Assembly: GCA_023807065.1 (NCBI GenBank)
Contig: JAJJLU010003631.1
Span: 1-43,871, forward strand
Direction of reading: 5' to 3'
DNA: 43,871 nucleotides
Source of the DNA: Isotricha intestinalis
Lineage: Eukaryota > Ciliophora > Litostomatea > Vestibuliferida > Isotrichidae
The notes under the pieces are model-generated. The model was not told the origin of the DNA. It made no database searches and was given only the letters and a program-made list of their open reading frames with translations. The position numbers were made by a program, and so were the translations under genes. Shown here piece by piece: positions 20,158 to 30,372 of this stretch. Every line of letters starts with the position of its first letter. Position 1 is the stretch's first letter.

Positions 20158-22572
20158 ATGAACACCTATATAGAAACACAGAATCAAAATACAAATCAGA
20201 AAACTTACAACAACATAGAAACCACAGAAGAAGACGCCTATATACCTCTTCAAGTAGAAACATTACTAAGTGTAAAACTCTATATATAAATATATAATAA
20301 TTTAAAAAAAAATTTATAGTCATTAAGTGATTGGCGTAACATTCAAGATATAATAAGATTATGTATAAAATCATTAACAGAAACAGTAAGAAATCAAGGG
20401 ATAGGATTAAGAGAAATGGAAAAAATATTACAATCAAAAGCAAGTAAAAATGAATTAAATACTGCGATAAATTTAAAGGCAAATACTACTGAAGTTATGA
20501 GAGCTTTTAGTGATTTATCTTCTGCTATTGATAATAGATCAACTATTGAAGAAACTAGAAATTTATTAAATGATAAAATTTCCAAAAGTGAATTATTATA
20601 TTATTTAAATAGTAAACCTTCTTTAGAAGATATTAAAAATTTAATCGATGATAAAGTAGATTATAGAAATTTTAATAATGAAATTAATGAATTAAAATTA
20701 AATTATGATGATTTAAATAAAAATTTTAATAATAAAATAAATAATTTTGCTTTGAATAAAGATTTAAATAATATTAAAAAAATTTTAGATGAAAAAGCAA
20801 ATTTAATTGATGTTAATAATGCTTTAAATAAAAAAGCAAATAAAGATACTATAATAGAATCATTAGAAAATAAAGTAAATAAGAATGAAATTGAAATAAT
20901 ATTAAATAATAAATTAGATAAAAATGATTTATATACTTTAAAAAATATAATAAATGAAAAATTAGATATTTCAGAATTTGAAAATGTAAAAAATATAATA
21001 GAAACAAAAGTAGATAAAATAACTTTAGATAATATATTAAATTCAGTGTTAAATTCAAAAGCAGAAGTAAATGATTTTAAATTAATTTCAGATGCTTTTC
21101 AAGATATGAAAACAACAATGACAAAAAGAATTGATGATATTGATAATGATTTAGATCGATTAATTGAAAATATTAAAACTCAATTTCAATCTTTAAATGT
21201 TGTTATTAATAATTTAGAAAATAATAAAGTTGAAATTGGCAATTTTGAAAAAGTTTCTTTGGGAATTTCTAAAAAAGCTGATATTGAAAAAGTTGATTCT
21301 TCAATTAATAAATTAAAAAATGAAATGTTTGAAACTATAAATGAATTTAAAAATGATGTTATTGGAAGTAGAAAAAAATTTGAAGATAAATTAAATGAAA
21401 AATTTACTTTGTTACAAAATGATAGTAAAAATATATTAAATTCAATAAATAATGAAAAAGAAAGTTTACAAATTTTTTATCAAAAAAAAGAAAATGAAAA
21501 TGAAAATATTTTAGAAAAAACAAAAGGAATAATGGATAAAACATTAAATGAAATAAATCAAAAAATATCAGAATTAACTATATCTTATGATAAATATTTT
21601 TCCAATATAAAGAATGATTTATCTCAAAAAATAGATATAACAAAGATGAATGAAATCTTATCTCAAATAACAAATGATATGAGTCAAAAAATATCATCTA
21701 ATGAAATAGAAGAACTAAATAATATAATATTAGAAACAAATAAAAGAATAGAAGAATTTGAAAATAATTATTCTTTAGAATTAAATAATAAGATATCAAA
21801 AAAAGAATTAAATTCCCTTTTAAATGACAAAATAAGTAAAAGAGAAATATCATTAAATGAAATATCATTATTAAAAGAACAAACAGAGAAAAATGAAAAT
21901 GAAATAAAAACAAAATTAGACATATCAAAATTTGAATCAATAATAAAATCATTTAACAAATGTTTTGACAATGTAAAGAGTGAAATGGATACAAAAGCAA
22001 ATTCAAAGGAAATATATAATATAATAAAAAATAAGGTAGAAATAGAAGATATAAATAAAGCATTATTAGAAATTCATAATGAATTAGATAAAAAAAGTTC
22101 AAATGAAGATTTTACAAATGCAATGGATAATCAAGCAATAATAAATGACACTTTATGTAATGAAAATTGTTTAGGAAGATGGTTTTGGAAAAGTGGAAAA
22201 TTAAAAAATGGATATGCTATTCCTTGGGAAATTCAAAGTATAAATACTTCACCTGATAATTTCATTTGGAATAAAGATAAAACTTTCATTAATATTATTG
22301 AAAGTGGATTATATGAATTAAATGTTGGATTTTTTAATGATAAAAAATCTTCTATTCAAATACTTGTTAATGGAGATGTTGTTATTAATGTTAATCCAAA
22401 TAATAATTTTCATAATAAAGGAAAAAATACTAATAAAATTCTATCTTCAAATGGAAATGTTGTTGGAATTTCTTTTATTGATTTTATTATGCTTGGAGAA
22501 CAAAGTAAAATTGCTGTTTCTTATACTGGAATGGAAGGAGGTTTTGGTTTTATGGGATTGAAAAAAATGTAA
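20158..22572 (+). CDS. Coiled-coil protein with C1q-like C-terminal domain
   Basis: Exon 1 is 20158-20271 (38 codons) and exon 2 is 20320-22572, giving 788 residues. The first residues of exon 2 (SLSDWRNIQDIIRLCIKSLT) look conserved, which supports the spliced start over the internal ATG at 20416. Residues about 70-640 are coiled coil built of recurrent 14-15-residue units of the form L-x-x-K-A/V-x-x-x-D/E-I/L-x-x-x-L. The last 140 residues, from CLGRWFWKSGK, form a compact beta-rich domain with W-N-K-D-K-T-x-I-N-I, G-L-Y-E-L-N-V-G-F-F and a Gly-rich end (GGFGFMG), resembling C1q/TNF jelly-roll strands. Such long rods with a globular end occur among ciliary and basal-body proteins, which is inference. 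No symbol can be assigned. Confidence 0.85.
20272..20319 (+). other. 48-nt spliceosomal intron
   Basis: The donor is GTAAAAC and the acceptor TTATAG. The intron is phase 0 and 48 nt long (multiple of three), with an in-frame TAA at its sixth codon. Splicing joins LLS to SLSDW. Confidence 0.85.
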
Positions 22573-22864
22573 TTTTTGAAGTAATTTTTTTTTTCAAATT
22601 TAAAAAATTTTAATTTGTTCTATTCTTTTTCTTTTTTTTAATGGCTTTTAACTTTTCTTTAAAGGTTAAAAATTTATTATATTTATTTGAACTAATTATT
22701 TATAAAAATAATATTTCACAAACTGAAGAATTGGCTATTCACAAATTAACTTTATTGAATCAATGAATATGAATTATAAAATGGAATATTAAATGAGGTA
22801 ATATATGATATATATATTTATTATGTATATTCATTTATATTGAAAAAAATTAATGAAATTGATA
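22573..22864. other. Convergent spacer with a 41-codon open frame
   Basis: An ATG at 22641 opens 41 codons to TGA at 22766 (start MAFNFSLKVKNLLYLF). Codon use is not obviously poor, but there is no homology that I recognise, and the length is within chance. I do not call it a gene. Confidence 0.3.
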
Positions 22865-23098
22865 TTAACAATTTTTACTGATTACAAATATAGGTGATTC
22901 TTTATATTTATAATCCAATATTTTAGATTCATCTGAAAAATGAACATGTGTTTTGTCATTACTATTATTACTTTTAAAACTTAATTTTAATGATTTTTTA
23001 ATATCTAACTTTTTAAAAGAAGTTAAATGTAATTTATTATAAAATAATTTTCTTTTTTTATATTCATTGATTAATTTATCTCTTTTTGATATTGACAT
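22865..23098 (-). CDS. 77-residue basic protein, possible PP1-docking motif
   Basis: A small open frame from ATG to TAA between two larger plus-strand genes. It is basic, without signal peptide or membrane helix. The segment THVHFSDESKILDY resembles the RVxF-type docking motif (V-x-F followed by acidic residues) used by protein phosphatase 1 regulators such as the GADD34 family, so a small PP1-binding protein is conceivable. That is a motif-level guess only. Composition and the clean frame are better than in shadows of similar size, and there is no larger frame overlapping it. Confidence 0.45.
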   Translation of the reverse strand: MSISKRDKLINEYKKRKLFYNKLHLTSFKKLDIKKSLKLSFKSNNSNDKTHVHFSDESKILDYKYKESPIFVISKNC

Positions 23099-23263
23099 TT
23101 CTCTTCTTTTTAAATAATTTTCATCTTTCTGTTTTTTTTAATATAATTTTTTTTTCGTCCAACAATAATTCAAAGTTATTCATTTAAATTTTTAATAAAT
23201 TTTGAGAAATTATTAAATATTGAATTTAAATAATTATATCAATATAATTTGAAATTAGAAAAT

Positions 23264-25606
23264 ATGGAAAATATTGAAGAAGAAAATGAGGAACAAAAAA
23301 CAAATGTAAAAGAGAAAGTATCAAAAATTAGATTTTTTATACTTATATGTATTATTATTGGTGTTCTTTTATTAATCTATTACATAGAAAAACTATTTCT
23401 TTATTTATTATCATTTATTATTTTTTATTATCCTTTATCAATTTTATTATTAATTTGTTTGCATCTTTTAGGATTAAGATACTTAGTTTATCAAATTCTT
23501 TTCATTGGACAAGTATCATTTATTGATAGACAAAATAAATATTTTTATGGAATAAACCAAGCTTTATTTTTTGAAAAAACATTAAATATAATGTTTAAAT
23601 CTCTTTTATCATTATCAGATAAAAGTATTATTAAAACATATTCAAAATTAATAAGAATTGATATTGATATAGAAACATGTATTGAAAATATCAATTATTT
23701 TATTGAAATATTTTCATTAATGCATGAAAAATATAATGGTCTTTCACCTAATCAGCATTTATTTTATGATTATTTAATAAATTTAAAAAAAGAAATAGAT
23801 AAATTAAATATATTAGAAAAATTATCAACAGAAATTCAAAAGAAAACAGAAGAAGAATCTTTAGAAACAATAGTAACAATACCTCCTGAAATTCAATATA
23901 TATTTGAAAATAATTTTTTCCAAATATATGATTTAATAAGAGAAATAAATATAATATTAGATAAATTTATGAATGTAGATCTTCCATGGTATAGTATCAA
24001 AGCATATGAAAATTATTTTACAAATGATTTATTAGGATCATTAAAACAAAGTCAAGTAGAATTGTCAAAATTATATAATTTTGAAGAAAGATTATTAAAA
24101 ACAAAAGATAATGAAAAAATAGATTATATAATAATAAAATCAATAAATACTCCAATAAATAAAAAGAATAATTTAATAATAATATGTAGTCCAAATGGAG
24201 CGAATTATCAATCTTTTTCAAAAAATTTAAAATTAAATATTTATTTAGAAAAAGGAATAGATATTATTTTTTGGAATTATAGAGGTTATGGTTATAGTAC
24301 AGGTAAAGTTTCAATAGATAATATTAAAAGTGATATATTAGAATTATATAATGAAATAATTTCTTGGAATAAATATGGTAAAATTGGTGTTCATGGAATT
24401 TCTGTTGGTGGAATTCCTTCTTGTTATTTAGCTTTTAAAAAACCTGAAATTTGCCTTTTAATTAGTGATAGAAATTTTGGTCAAATTGATTACATTATTA
24501 AAGATTATTGTTTTGGAAATTTTTTATTTTATTTATTTAAATTTATTTGCTTTCCTAAAACTAGAACAATTGAAAATTTTATTGATGCTAATTCTTATAA
24601 AATTATTTTAAATGACCCTAAAGATAATATAGTTAGAGAAACTGGTTCTTTGAAAACTCTTGTTTCTGATTATTTAATTAAAAATTATTTAAGTATAAAT
24701 ATTGAAATTAATAATGATGTTTCTTTACAATTAAATAATAATAATATTAATACTAATGAAAAACAAAAGTTTATTCATTATGATAATGCTTTAGATTTAT
24801 TATTTAATAATAATAATAATGATATCAAAGGTTTTAAAGAATGTTTAATTGATATTACTGATAGATTAAATCATAAAGATTTTAAAAGACAAAATTCATT
24901 TTTTGAAAATTTAAAAAATACATTATTTTCTAAAGAGAATCAATCTGAATATTTTAATTTATTAGATAGTCCTTTAAAAATAAATGCTATTGAGTTTCTT
25001 AAAAGTAAAATGAAAAATTGTTTAGATAAATTTATAAGTGCTGGAGATTCATTAGAAAGTTTATTAGAAATTCCTGATAAAAGAAGAAAAGATTTATTTA
25101 TAACAAATTTTTTTAATAATTTTTTAATTTTTGGAATTGAACATACTTATCAAAATATAAGTTTTTTCTCTACAAAAGGAGTCGAATACATCGTAAAAGA
25201 AATAATAGTTGATTTACAAAATATAATTAATTCACAAGAAATAAATGCAATAAAAGAATATAAAATAGTAAAAAGTATTACTAAATTTCAATATTATTTA
25301 AAGAAATTATTAGAAAGTTTAAAATTAATTAAAGTAAATGTTAATGAAAAAAATTATCCAAAAGAAATTGAATTTTTACCTGAAGAATTACCTTTAGAAA
25401 ATACTAATTTAGAAAATGAATCAAATAAAATAATGTTTTCTGAAAATCACTTAAATGATTATGAAAAAAATTTAAAATTATTAAAAAGAGGAAATTTAGT
25501 TTCTTTGACTTGTGGACATAATGGGAATTTAAATGCAAATGAAATATTAGCATTTAGAAATCAATTAGAAAAATCAGGAATATTTGAATTGATAGACTTA
25601 AAATAA
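23264..25606 (+). CDS. Membrane alpha/beta-hydrolase with large insertion
   Basis: This encodes 780 residues from the ATG at 23264; the frame is open slightly further upstream but without another ATG. Residues 24-72 hold two membrane helices. A helical region follows, then an alpha/beta-hydrolase core resembling BEM46/ABHD13/ABHD17-type serine hydrolases: LIIICSPNGAN (oxyanion strand), DIIFWNYRGYGYSTG, the nucleophile elbow HGISVGG with Ser380, the acid loop NDPKDNIV with Asp454, and CGHNGN with His752. All three catalytic residues are present. The distance from Asp to His is about 300 residues, where simple family members need far fewer; the insertion is Asn-rich and helical. Likely role: membrane-attached lipase, thioesterase or peptidase; substrate unknown. 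Confidence 0.85.
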   Translation: MENIEEENEEQKTNVKEKVSKIRFFILICIIIGVLLLIYYIEKLFLYLLSFIIFYYPLSILLLICLHLLGLRYLVYQILFIGQVSFIDRQNKYFYGINQALFFEKTLNIMFKSLLSLSDKSIIKTYSKLIRIDIDIETCIENINYFIEIFSLMHEKYNGLSPNQHLFYDYLINLKKEIDKLNILEKLSTEIQKKTEEESLETIVTIPPEIQYIFENNFFQIYDLIREINIILDKFMNVDLPWYSIKAYENYFTNDLLGSLKQSQVELSKLYNFEERLLKTKDNEKIDYIIIKSINTPINKKNNLIIICSPNGANYQSFSKNLKLNIYLEKGIDIIFWNYRGYGYSTGKVSIDNIKSDILELYNEIISWNKYGKIGVHGISVGGIPSCYLAFKKPEICLLISDRNFGQIDYIIKDYCFGNFLFYLFKFICFPKTRTIENFIDANSYKIILNDPKDNIVRETGSLKTLVSDYLIKNYLSINIEINNDVSLQLNNNNINTNEKQKFIHYDNALDLLFNNNNNDIKGFKECLIDITDRLNHKDFKRQNSFFENLKNTLFSKENQSEYFNLLDSPLKINAIEFLKSKMKNCLDKFISAGDSLESLLEIPDKRRKDLFITNFFNNFLIFGIEHTYQNISFFSTKGVEYIVKEIIVDLQNIINSQEINAIKEYKIVKSITKFQYYLKKLLESLKLIKVNVNEKNYPKEIEFLPEELPLENTNLENESNKIMFSENHLNDYEKNLKLLKRGNLVSLTCGHNGNLNANEILAFRNQLEKSGIFELIDLK

Positions 25607-25867
25607 TTTTTAATTAGTAAATAATATAATATATATAATAAATATATTATATTATTTTTTTAAATATCATTAGTATTGTTTCCTTTTAAATATTTATTTT
25701 TTCTTCATATTTTTTCATTTATTTTTAAATTATATATTTAATTTTTTATAAATAAAAAAAAGAGATAAATTGATATGAAAATATTAAAAAAAAATCAAAT
25801 AATAAATAAAAAAATAAAACATTAAAAATATTAATTTTGTTATTATTATACTCTATATTACATAAAT
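25607..25867. other. Convergent 3' intergenic region
   Basis: A short space between two genes facing each other, holding the perfect AT hairpin listed separately and otherwise featureless AT-rich DNA. Confidence 0.5.
25619..25657. repeat. Perfect 16-bp inverted repeat, 7-nt loop
   Basis: Left arm 25619-25634 (aaataatataatatat) is exactly complementary to right arm 25642-25657. It starts 12 bases after the stop of the hydrolase gene and runs into a T-run. It could form a 3'-end hairpin. As it is pure A+T, chance formation is more likely than in balanced DNA. Confidence 0.55.
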
Positions 25868-27283
25868 TTAATACTTATCTCTTGTTCTTTCTCTTCTTTT
25901 CTTCTTATAGCTACTTTCACTAAAATTATTAGTTCTATCTTGTTCAGCTTTAGAATAAAATTCACTATTAGGATCATCTGGATGTCCTCCATTATCATAA
26001 ATTTGTTTTTTTTTTTCATCACTTAAAATAGAATATGCTTCATTTATATCTTTAAACATTTTTTCAGCATATTCTTTTTGTTCTTCACTTTGATTATTTT
26101 TATCAGGATGCCATTTAATAACTAATTTCTTAAAATTTCTTCTTATTTCATCTTGAGATGAAAATTTATTTACATTTAATAATTTATAAAAATCTCTTTT
26201 TTTTGACATTCTTTCTTCTTTTTGAATATCATCTAATAATGATATTGCTTCTTTATTTAAAGGATCTAATTCTAAAACTTTTTTTAAATCATCTTTTGCT
26301 TGTTCTGAATATTTTAATTCTATATTAATATTGGCTCTTCTTCGATAACTTTTCCAATAATTTCCATTTAATTTAATTGAAGAATTTATATCATGAAGTG
26401 CTTTAAATAATTCTTTTTTTTTATAATAACATAATGCTCTATTTGATAATATTAATGCATTAAATAATTTATTATTTGTATCCATTGAAAGTAAATTAGT
26501 ATATTTATTTATTGCTTCATCAAAATTATTATTTTTAAAACATTCATTTGCTTTATCTTTTTCTTTTTGAATTTCTTCTAATTTTTTCGCTAATTTATTA
26601 GTTTTTGCTATTAATTTATTATCTTGTGTTCTACTTAATAAATTAATTAAAAATTGCTTTGCTTTATCATATTTACCATCTATAAAATATGCATTAATTA
26701 AAATAAACTGTAATTCTTCATTATTTTGTTCATTTTGATTAAAATTATTTCTATAATATTTTAATCCTTTATCAATATTAAATGTTTGAATTAAACTTTG
26801 AAAATAAATTAATTTAATCTCAAAGCATTTCTTACATTTTTCAATTAATTTACTTGAAATTTCAAGACATTTATTCCAATCATTTTCAACAAATTTTAAT
26901 TTATCAAGTTCTTTTTTTTTGTCAATTAATTCTTCACATACTTTTAATTCTTCTTTATGTAAAATTTCATTAGGTTCAATATCAACACATCTTTTAAAAT
27001 AAATATAAGCTTCTTGTAATTCTCCTTGTTGTAAATTTACTATTCCTAATCTTTTTAAAGCTTTTACATTTTTTGGATTTAATGAAATTGCTTGTTTTAA
27101 ATCATCTTTTGCTCTTTCTAAATTATCTAAATTCATAAAACATAATCCTCTATTATTATATAAGGTATCTTGAGATGGATCTATTTGAATTGCTTCTGTA
27201 TATAATCCTACTGCACTTAAATAGTTTTTTTTACGAAATTCTTCATTTCCTTTTAATTTTTTCTCTTCCCATTTACTTGTCAT
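25868..27283 (-). CDS. DNAJC7-like TPR / J-domain co-chaperone
   Basis: This encodes 471 residues without signal peptide. TPR repeats occupy about 1-120 (starting KLKGNEEFRKKNYLSAVGLY, typical TPR1) and about 185-350 (second array with CFKNNNFDEAINKY). A J domain spans about 361-432 with the invariant HPD at 392-394 (IKWHPDKN). A basic tail ends the protein. This layout and length match cytosolic DNAJC7/TPR2, which uses TPRs to hold Hsp70 and Hsp90 and the J domain to stimulate Hsp70 ATPase. The ER homologue DNAJC3 is excluded by the missing signal sequence. Stop TAA; ATAAATA precedes the ATG. Role: client transfer between Hsp70 and Hsp90 in the cytosol. Confidence 0.9.
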   Translation of the reverse strand: MTSKWEEKKLKGNEEFRKKNYLSAVGLYTEAIQIDPSQDTLYNNRGLCFMNLDNLERAKDDLKQAISLNPKNVKALKRLGIVNLQQGELQEAYIYFKRCVDIEPNEILHKEELKVCEELIDKKKELDKLKFVENDWNKCLEISSKLIEKCKKCFEIKLIYFQSLIQTFNIDKGLKYYRNNFNQNEQNNEELQFILINAYFIDGKYDKAKQFLINLLSRTQDNKLIAKTNKLAKKLEEIQKEKDKANECFKNNNFDEAINKYTNLLSMDTNNKLFNALILSNRALCYYKKKELFKALHDINSSIKLNGNYWKSYRRRANINIELKYSEQAKDDLKKVLELDPLNKEAISLLDDIQKEERMSKKRDFYKLLNVNKFSSQDEIRRNFKKLVIKWHPDKNNQSEEQKEYAEKMFKDINEAYSILSDEKKKQIYDNGGHPDDPNSEFYSKAEQDRTNNFSESSYKKKRRERTRDKY

Positions 27284-27548
27284 TATTTATTTACAATATC
27301 ATATTTAAAAATATTAAAAATATAAATTCTTTTTTTGTCTTTTAAATTCTGGAAATTCTTTTATTGAAATTCCATAAAATAACAAAAATAACAATATAAA
27401 TATGAATAAATGAATAGTAAAAAAAAATATAATCAAAAATAAAAATATATATATATACATAAGAAAAAATATTTTACAAATAAAATAAAAAAAAATAACA
27501 TATATAAATAAATATAATATACCAAATATAATAAACACCTTAAAAAAA

Positions 27549-30191
27549 ATGTCATCTCAAGAAAATGAAATGCCAAATAACAGTCAATTAATAAATAATA
27601 AAAATTCATTTGCATTCATTCCTAGAAACGGAGAATCATTTCCTCCTCAAATAATTAACCAAGAGCCAAAAAAGACAATAGAAATAATAGTTCAAAGTGC
27701 AAAATTTGCAAAACCATTTAATTATTTTATAGTAGTTCAATTAGATGGAAATGAAGAAAAGAGAAGAACAAGAGTATCAAAAAATACAGATTCACCATCA
27801 TTTGAAGATAATAAATTTTATTTACCTTTACAACATTATGATTTAATAATTCATCAAGCATTAATTTTTTCTGCGTTTAATGTTGTTGATTCATCAAATA
27901 ATAGAGATAAAAATGGAACAGGACAAGCTAAATTATTAGGAGAAAATAAATTAGAATTAGCTCCTTTAACAGGAGATTTAACTAATATTGCAAATGCTCC
28001 TATTACTAAAAATATTGAATTATTCAGAAAAAGAGGTGATAAAAATGCTGTTGTTGGTAAATTAATTGTTCAATTAAGATTATTAAATGAAATTATTGTT
28101 CCTGATGATATCAAGGAAAAAACACAAAATGATCAAACTCAACTTTTACCAGAAATGGATTTTACAAAAAAATTTATTTGGAGATTAAGAATTGATGTTA
28201 GATCAGCAGTAAATTTACCATTTAATAAAACAACAGAAAAAAATTTACCTTCTTCATACGTAGAAATAGGATGGACAATGTATGAGAATACAGATATAAA
28301 TCAAGTAACTGCAGTAAGGACTCCATGTATAGAAGATAATAGATTTCCTATTTGGAATCAACAACTATTATTTTATCCTCCTTCTTCTTTAACTACTATT
28401 GATGGTTTTATTACTATATTATTAAAAGATAGATATCAAATGAATCCTTTACAAAAATTCACTTTTCCTATTACTTCTCTTAGGCCTTTTCATCCTATTC
28501 ACTGTGATTTCTTACTTGATACTGATGAACAAGAAGAAGATAAAAGAAGTCATTTATTTATCAGTTTCACTTTAGAAGATTCTCCTGTATATAAATTAAG
28601 TGAAAGTTTCTGCAATATTATTTGTACTAATGTTATTTTTGAACCTTTACCTCAATGTACTGATAGATGTAATTTAATAATGACAACTGATAAATATAAA
28701 CCAATCGATAATTTTTATTTGTCAATAGAATTAAAAAGTAAAACTCATATAACAAATGTATTTAATTACCATAAAAATCAGCCATATTCATTATTTGTTT
28801 CAAACACAATGAAAATACCACCAAAGCACATAAAGAATGCATATAATGCAATATGTAATTTTATAATACCTAGAATAATGTTAGATAAAGATTTGACATT
28901 CTTCCTTGTAATTAGAGATGGAAAAACAATATCAAATCATTCAATGCCAAATGTAATAGCAGGAGATGTATTAGTATCTGAAGAAAATTTAAAAACAAGT
29001 TTCTTTAGTAAAAACCATGATATAATTCCATATAAAGTAATATGGTTAAGTGATCAAAGTATATATTCTGCAATATCACATTCAAGAGGAATAGTAGAAA
29101 TGAGTGTAAGACCAATAGAAGAATTACCAGAAAGTGTAAATAATGATGGAAAAGATATTGATGATATTGATTATGATAAAGTGAAAGAAAATATAATAAA
29201 AAAAGCAATGGATAATTTCACAGTGAATATGGCAAATATTCCAGAAAAGGAAAAATGGGATGTTTTATCAAAGGAATTAAGTCAAAAGCAAGAACTAATA
29301 CATAGAATGATGAAAGAAGTTGATGATAAGAAAGAATCATTAAAATTAACTGGAAGTGAAATAGTAGAATTAAGAAAACAAATAAAATTGCTTCAAAATG
29401 AGAATCAAATATTAAGAAGAAGATTAGGTCAAGAAGAACAAATGCAAATAGAAGCATTAGTAACACAAGAAATACATAAAATGTCTCTTCCAGAATTAAA
29501 ATCAAAAATAATTAAATTGGCTCAAGCATATAGAGGTGAAAGAATGAGAAATGAAGAATTTGAAAAAGCTTTAAAACAAGCTCAAAATGAAATTGCAAAT
29601 GCAAGAAGATTAGCAAATGATTTAGAAACTTTACAAAAAACTCATGAAGAAGATTCTAATAAATTTTTAAATTTACAAAAAGAAACTCAAAAAATCGGTT
29701 TATATAGAGAAACAATTAAAAAACAAGAAGAAGTTATTATGAAAATGGAAGGTTTATTAAAAAAAACTATGAATGAATCTGAAAGACAAAAAGAATCTTT
29801 AATGGAATTAGAGGCATTAAGAACAGAAAATTTAAAATTACAAAAAGAATTAAAAGACTTTGTTGTAAATGCAACTCCAAATGTAATTGGAAAAAATAAT
29901 TATGAATTAGAAAAAAGTAAAAAAGAAATTATTAGATTAAATGATTTAATCAATGAATTACAAAATGAATTAAGAAATAAAAGACCTATTAGTGCTGATA
30001 AAAAAGAATTACAAACTGAAATTTTACAATTGGAAGTTCAAAATCAAAAAGCTCAATCTAGGATTCATTCTTTAGAACAAGAATTAGAAATTTCTGCTAA
30101 AAATAATGCTAAGGAAATTGCTGCTTTAAAATTAATTTTAGCAGAAAAAGAAGCTTTAATTGAAAATATGAGAATGGAAAATGCTGTTTAA
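27549..30191 (+). CDS. C2-domain and coiled-coil protein
   Basis: This encodes 880 residues. Two C2-like beta-sandwiches lie at about 41-180 (KKTIEIIVQSAKF) and about 205-345 (WRLRIDVRSAVNLPF, then FPIWNQQLLFYPP, a typical C2 strand pair). A third beta-rich region lies at about 350-530 and ends EMSVRPIEELP. Residues about 555-880 are coiled coil (LSQKQELIHRMMKEVDDKKE onward). The clusters of Asp that bind calcium in classical C2 domains are not obvious, so a protein-binding or lipid-binding, calcium-independent role is likely. Multi-C2 plus coiled coil is seen in centriole, cilium transition-zone and vesicle-trafficking proteins; the exact family is not recognised. Seven A precede the ATG. 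G+C is higher than in most neighbours, which may indicate good expression. Confidence 0.85.
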   Translation: MSSQENEMPNNSQLINNKNSFAFIPRNGESFPPQIINQEPKKTIEIIVQSAKFAKPFNYFIVVQLDGNEEKRRTRVSKNTDSPSFEDNKFYLPLQHYDLIIHQALIFSAFNVVDSSNNRDKNGTGQAKLLGENKLELAPLTGDLTNIANAPITKNIELFRKRGDKNAVVGKLIVQLRLLNEIIVPDDIKEKTQNDQTQLLPEMDFTKKFIWRLRIDVRSAVNLPFNKTTEKNLPSSYVEIGWTMYENTDINQVTAVRTPCIEDNRFPIWNQQLLFYPPSSLTTIDGFITILLKDRYQMNPLQKFTFPITSLRPFHPIHCDFLLDTDEQEEDKRSHLFISFTLEDSPVYKLSESFCNIICTNVIFEPLPQCTDRCNLIMTTDKYKPIDNFYLSIELKSKTHITNVFNYHKNQPYSLFVSNTMKIPPKHIKNAYNAICNFIIPRIMLDKDLTFFLVIRDGKTISNHSMPNVIAGDVLVSEENLKTSFFSKNHDIIPYKVIWLSDQSIYSAISHSRGIVEMSVRPIEELPESVNNDGKDIDDIDYDKVKENIIKKAMDNFTVNMANIPEKEKWDVLSKELSQKQELIHRMMKEVDDKKESLKLTGSEIVELRKQIKLLQNENQILRRRLGQEEQMQIEALVTQEIHKMSLPELKSKIIKLAQAYRGERMRNEEFEKALKQAQNEIANARRLANDLETLQKTHEEDSNKFLNLQKETQKIGLYRETIKKQEEVIMKMEGLLKKTMNESERQKESLMELEALRTENLKLQKELKDFVVNATPNVIGKNNYELEKSKKEIIRLNDLINELQNELRNKRPISADKKELQTEILQLEVQNQKAQSRIHSLEQELEISAKNNAKEIAALKLILAEKEALIENMRMENAV

Positions 30192-30372
30192 TTATTTTTT
30201 TATTTTATTGTTTTTTATAATTTTTTTAAATTACATAATTTCTATTTTATTGATATTAGAATATTTTCAACAATCTTTTTTCTAACATTTTTATTTATTA
30301 TAATAAAATTTTATTTTATAAAAGCAAATAAATTTTTAAAAAAGAAATATTTTAATTTTTTATATAATTAAT

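Noticed and set aside
22731..22742. 12-mer ttggctattcac also present at 4353-4364, considered as a dispersed repeat
   Set aside because: The match does not extend on either side; one shared 12-mer in 44 kb of biased sequence is not evidence of a repeat.
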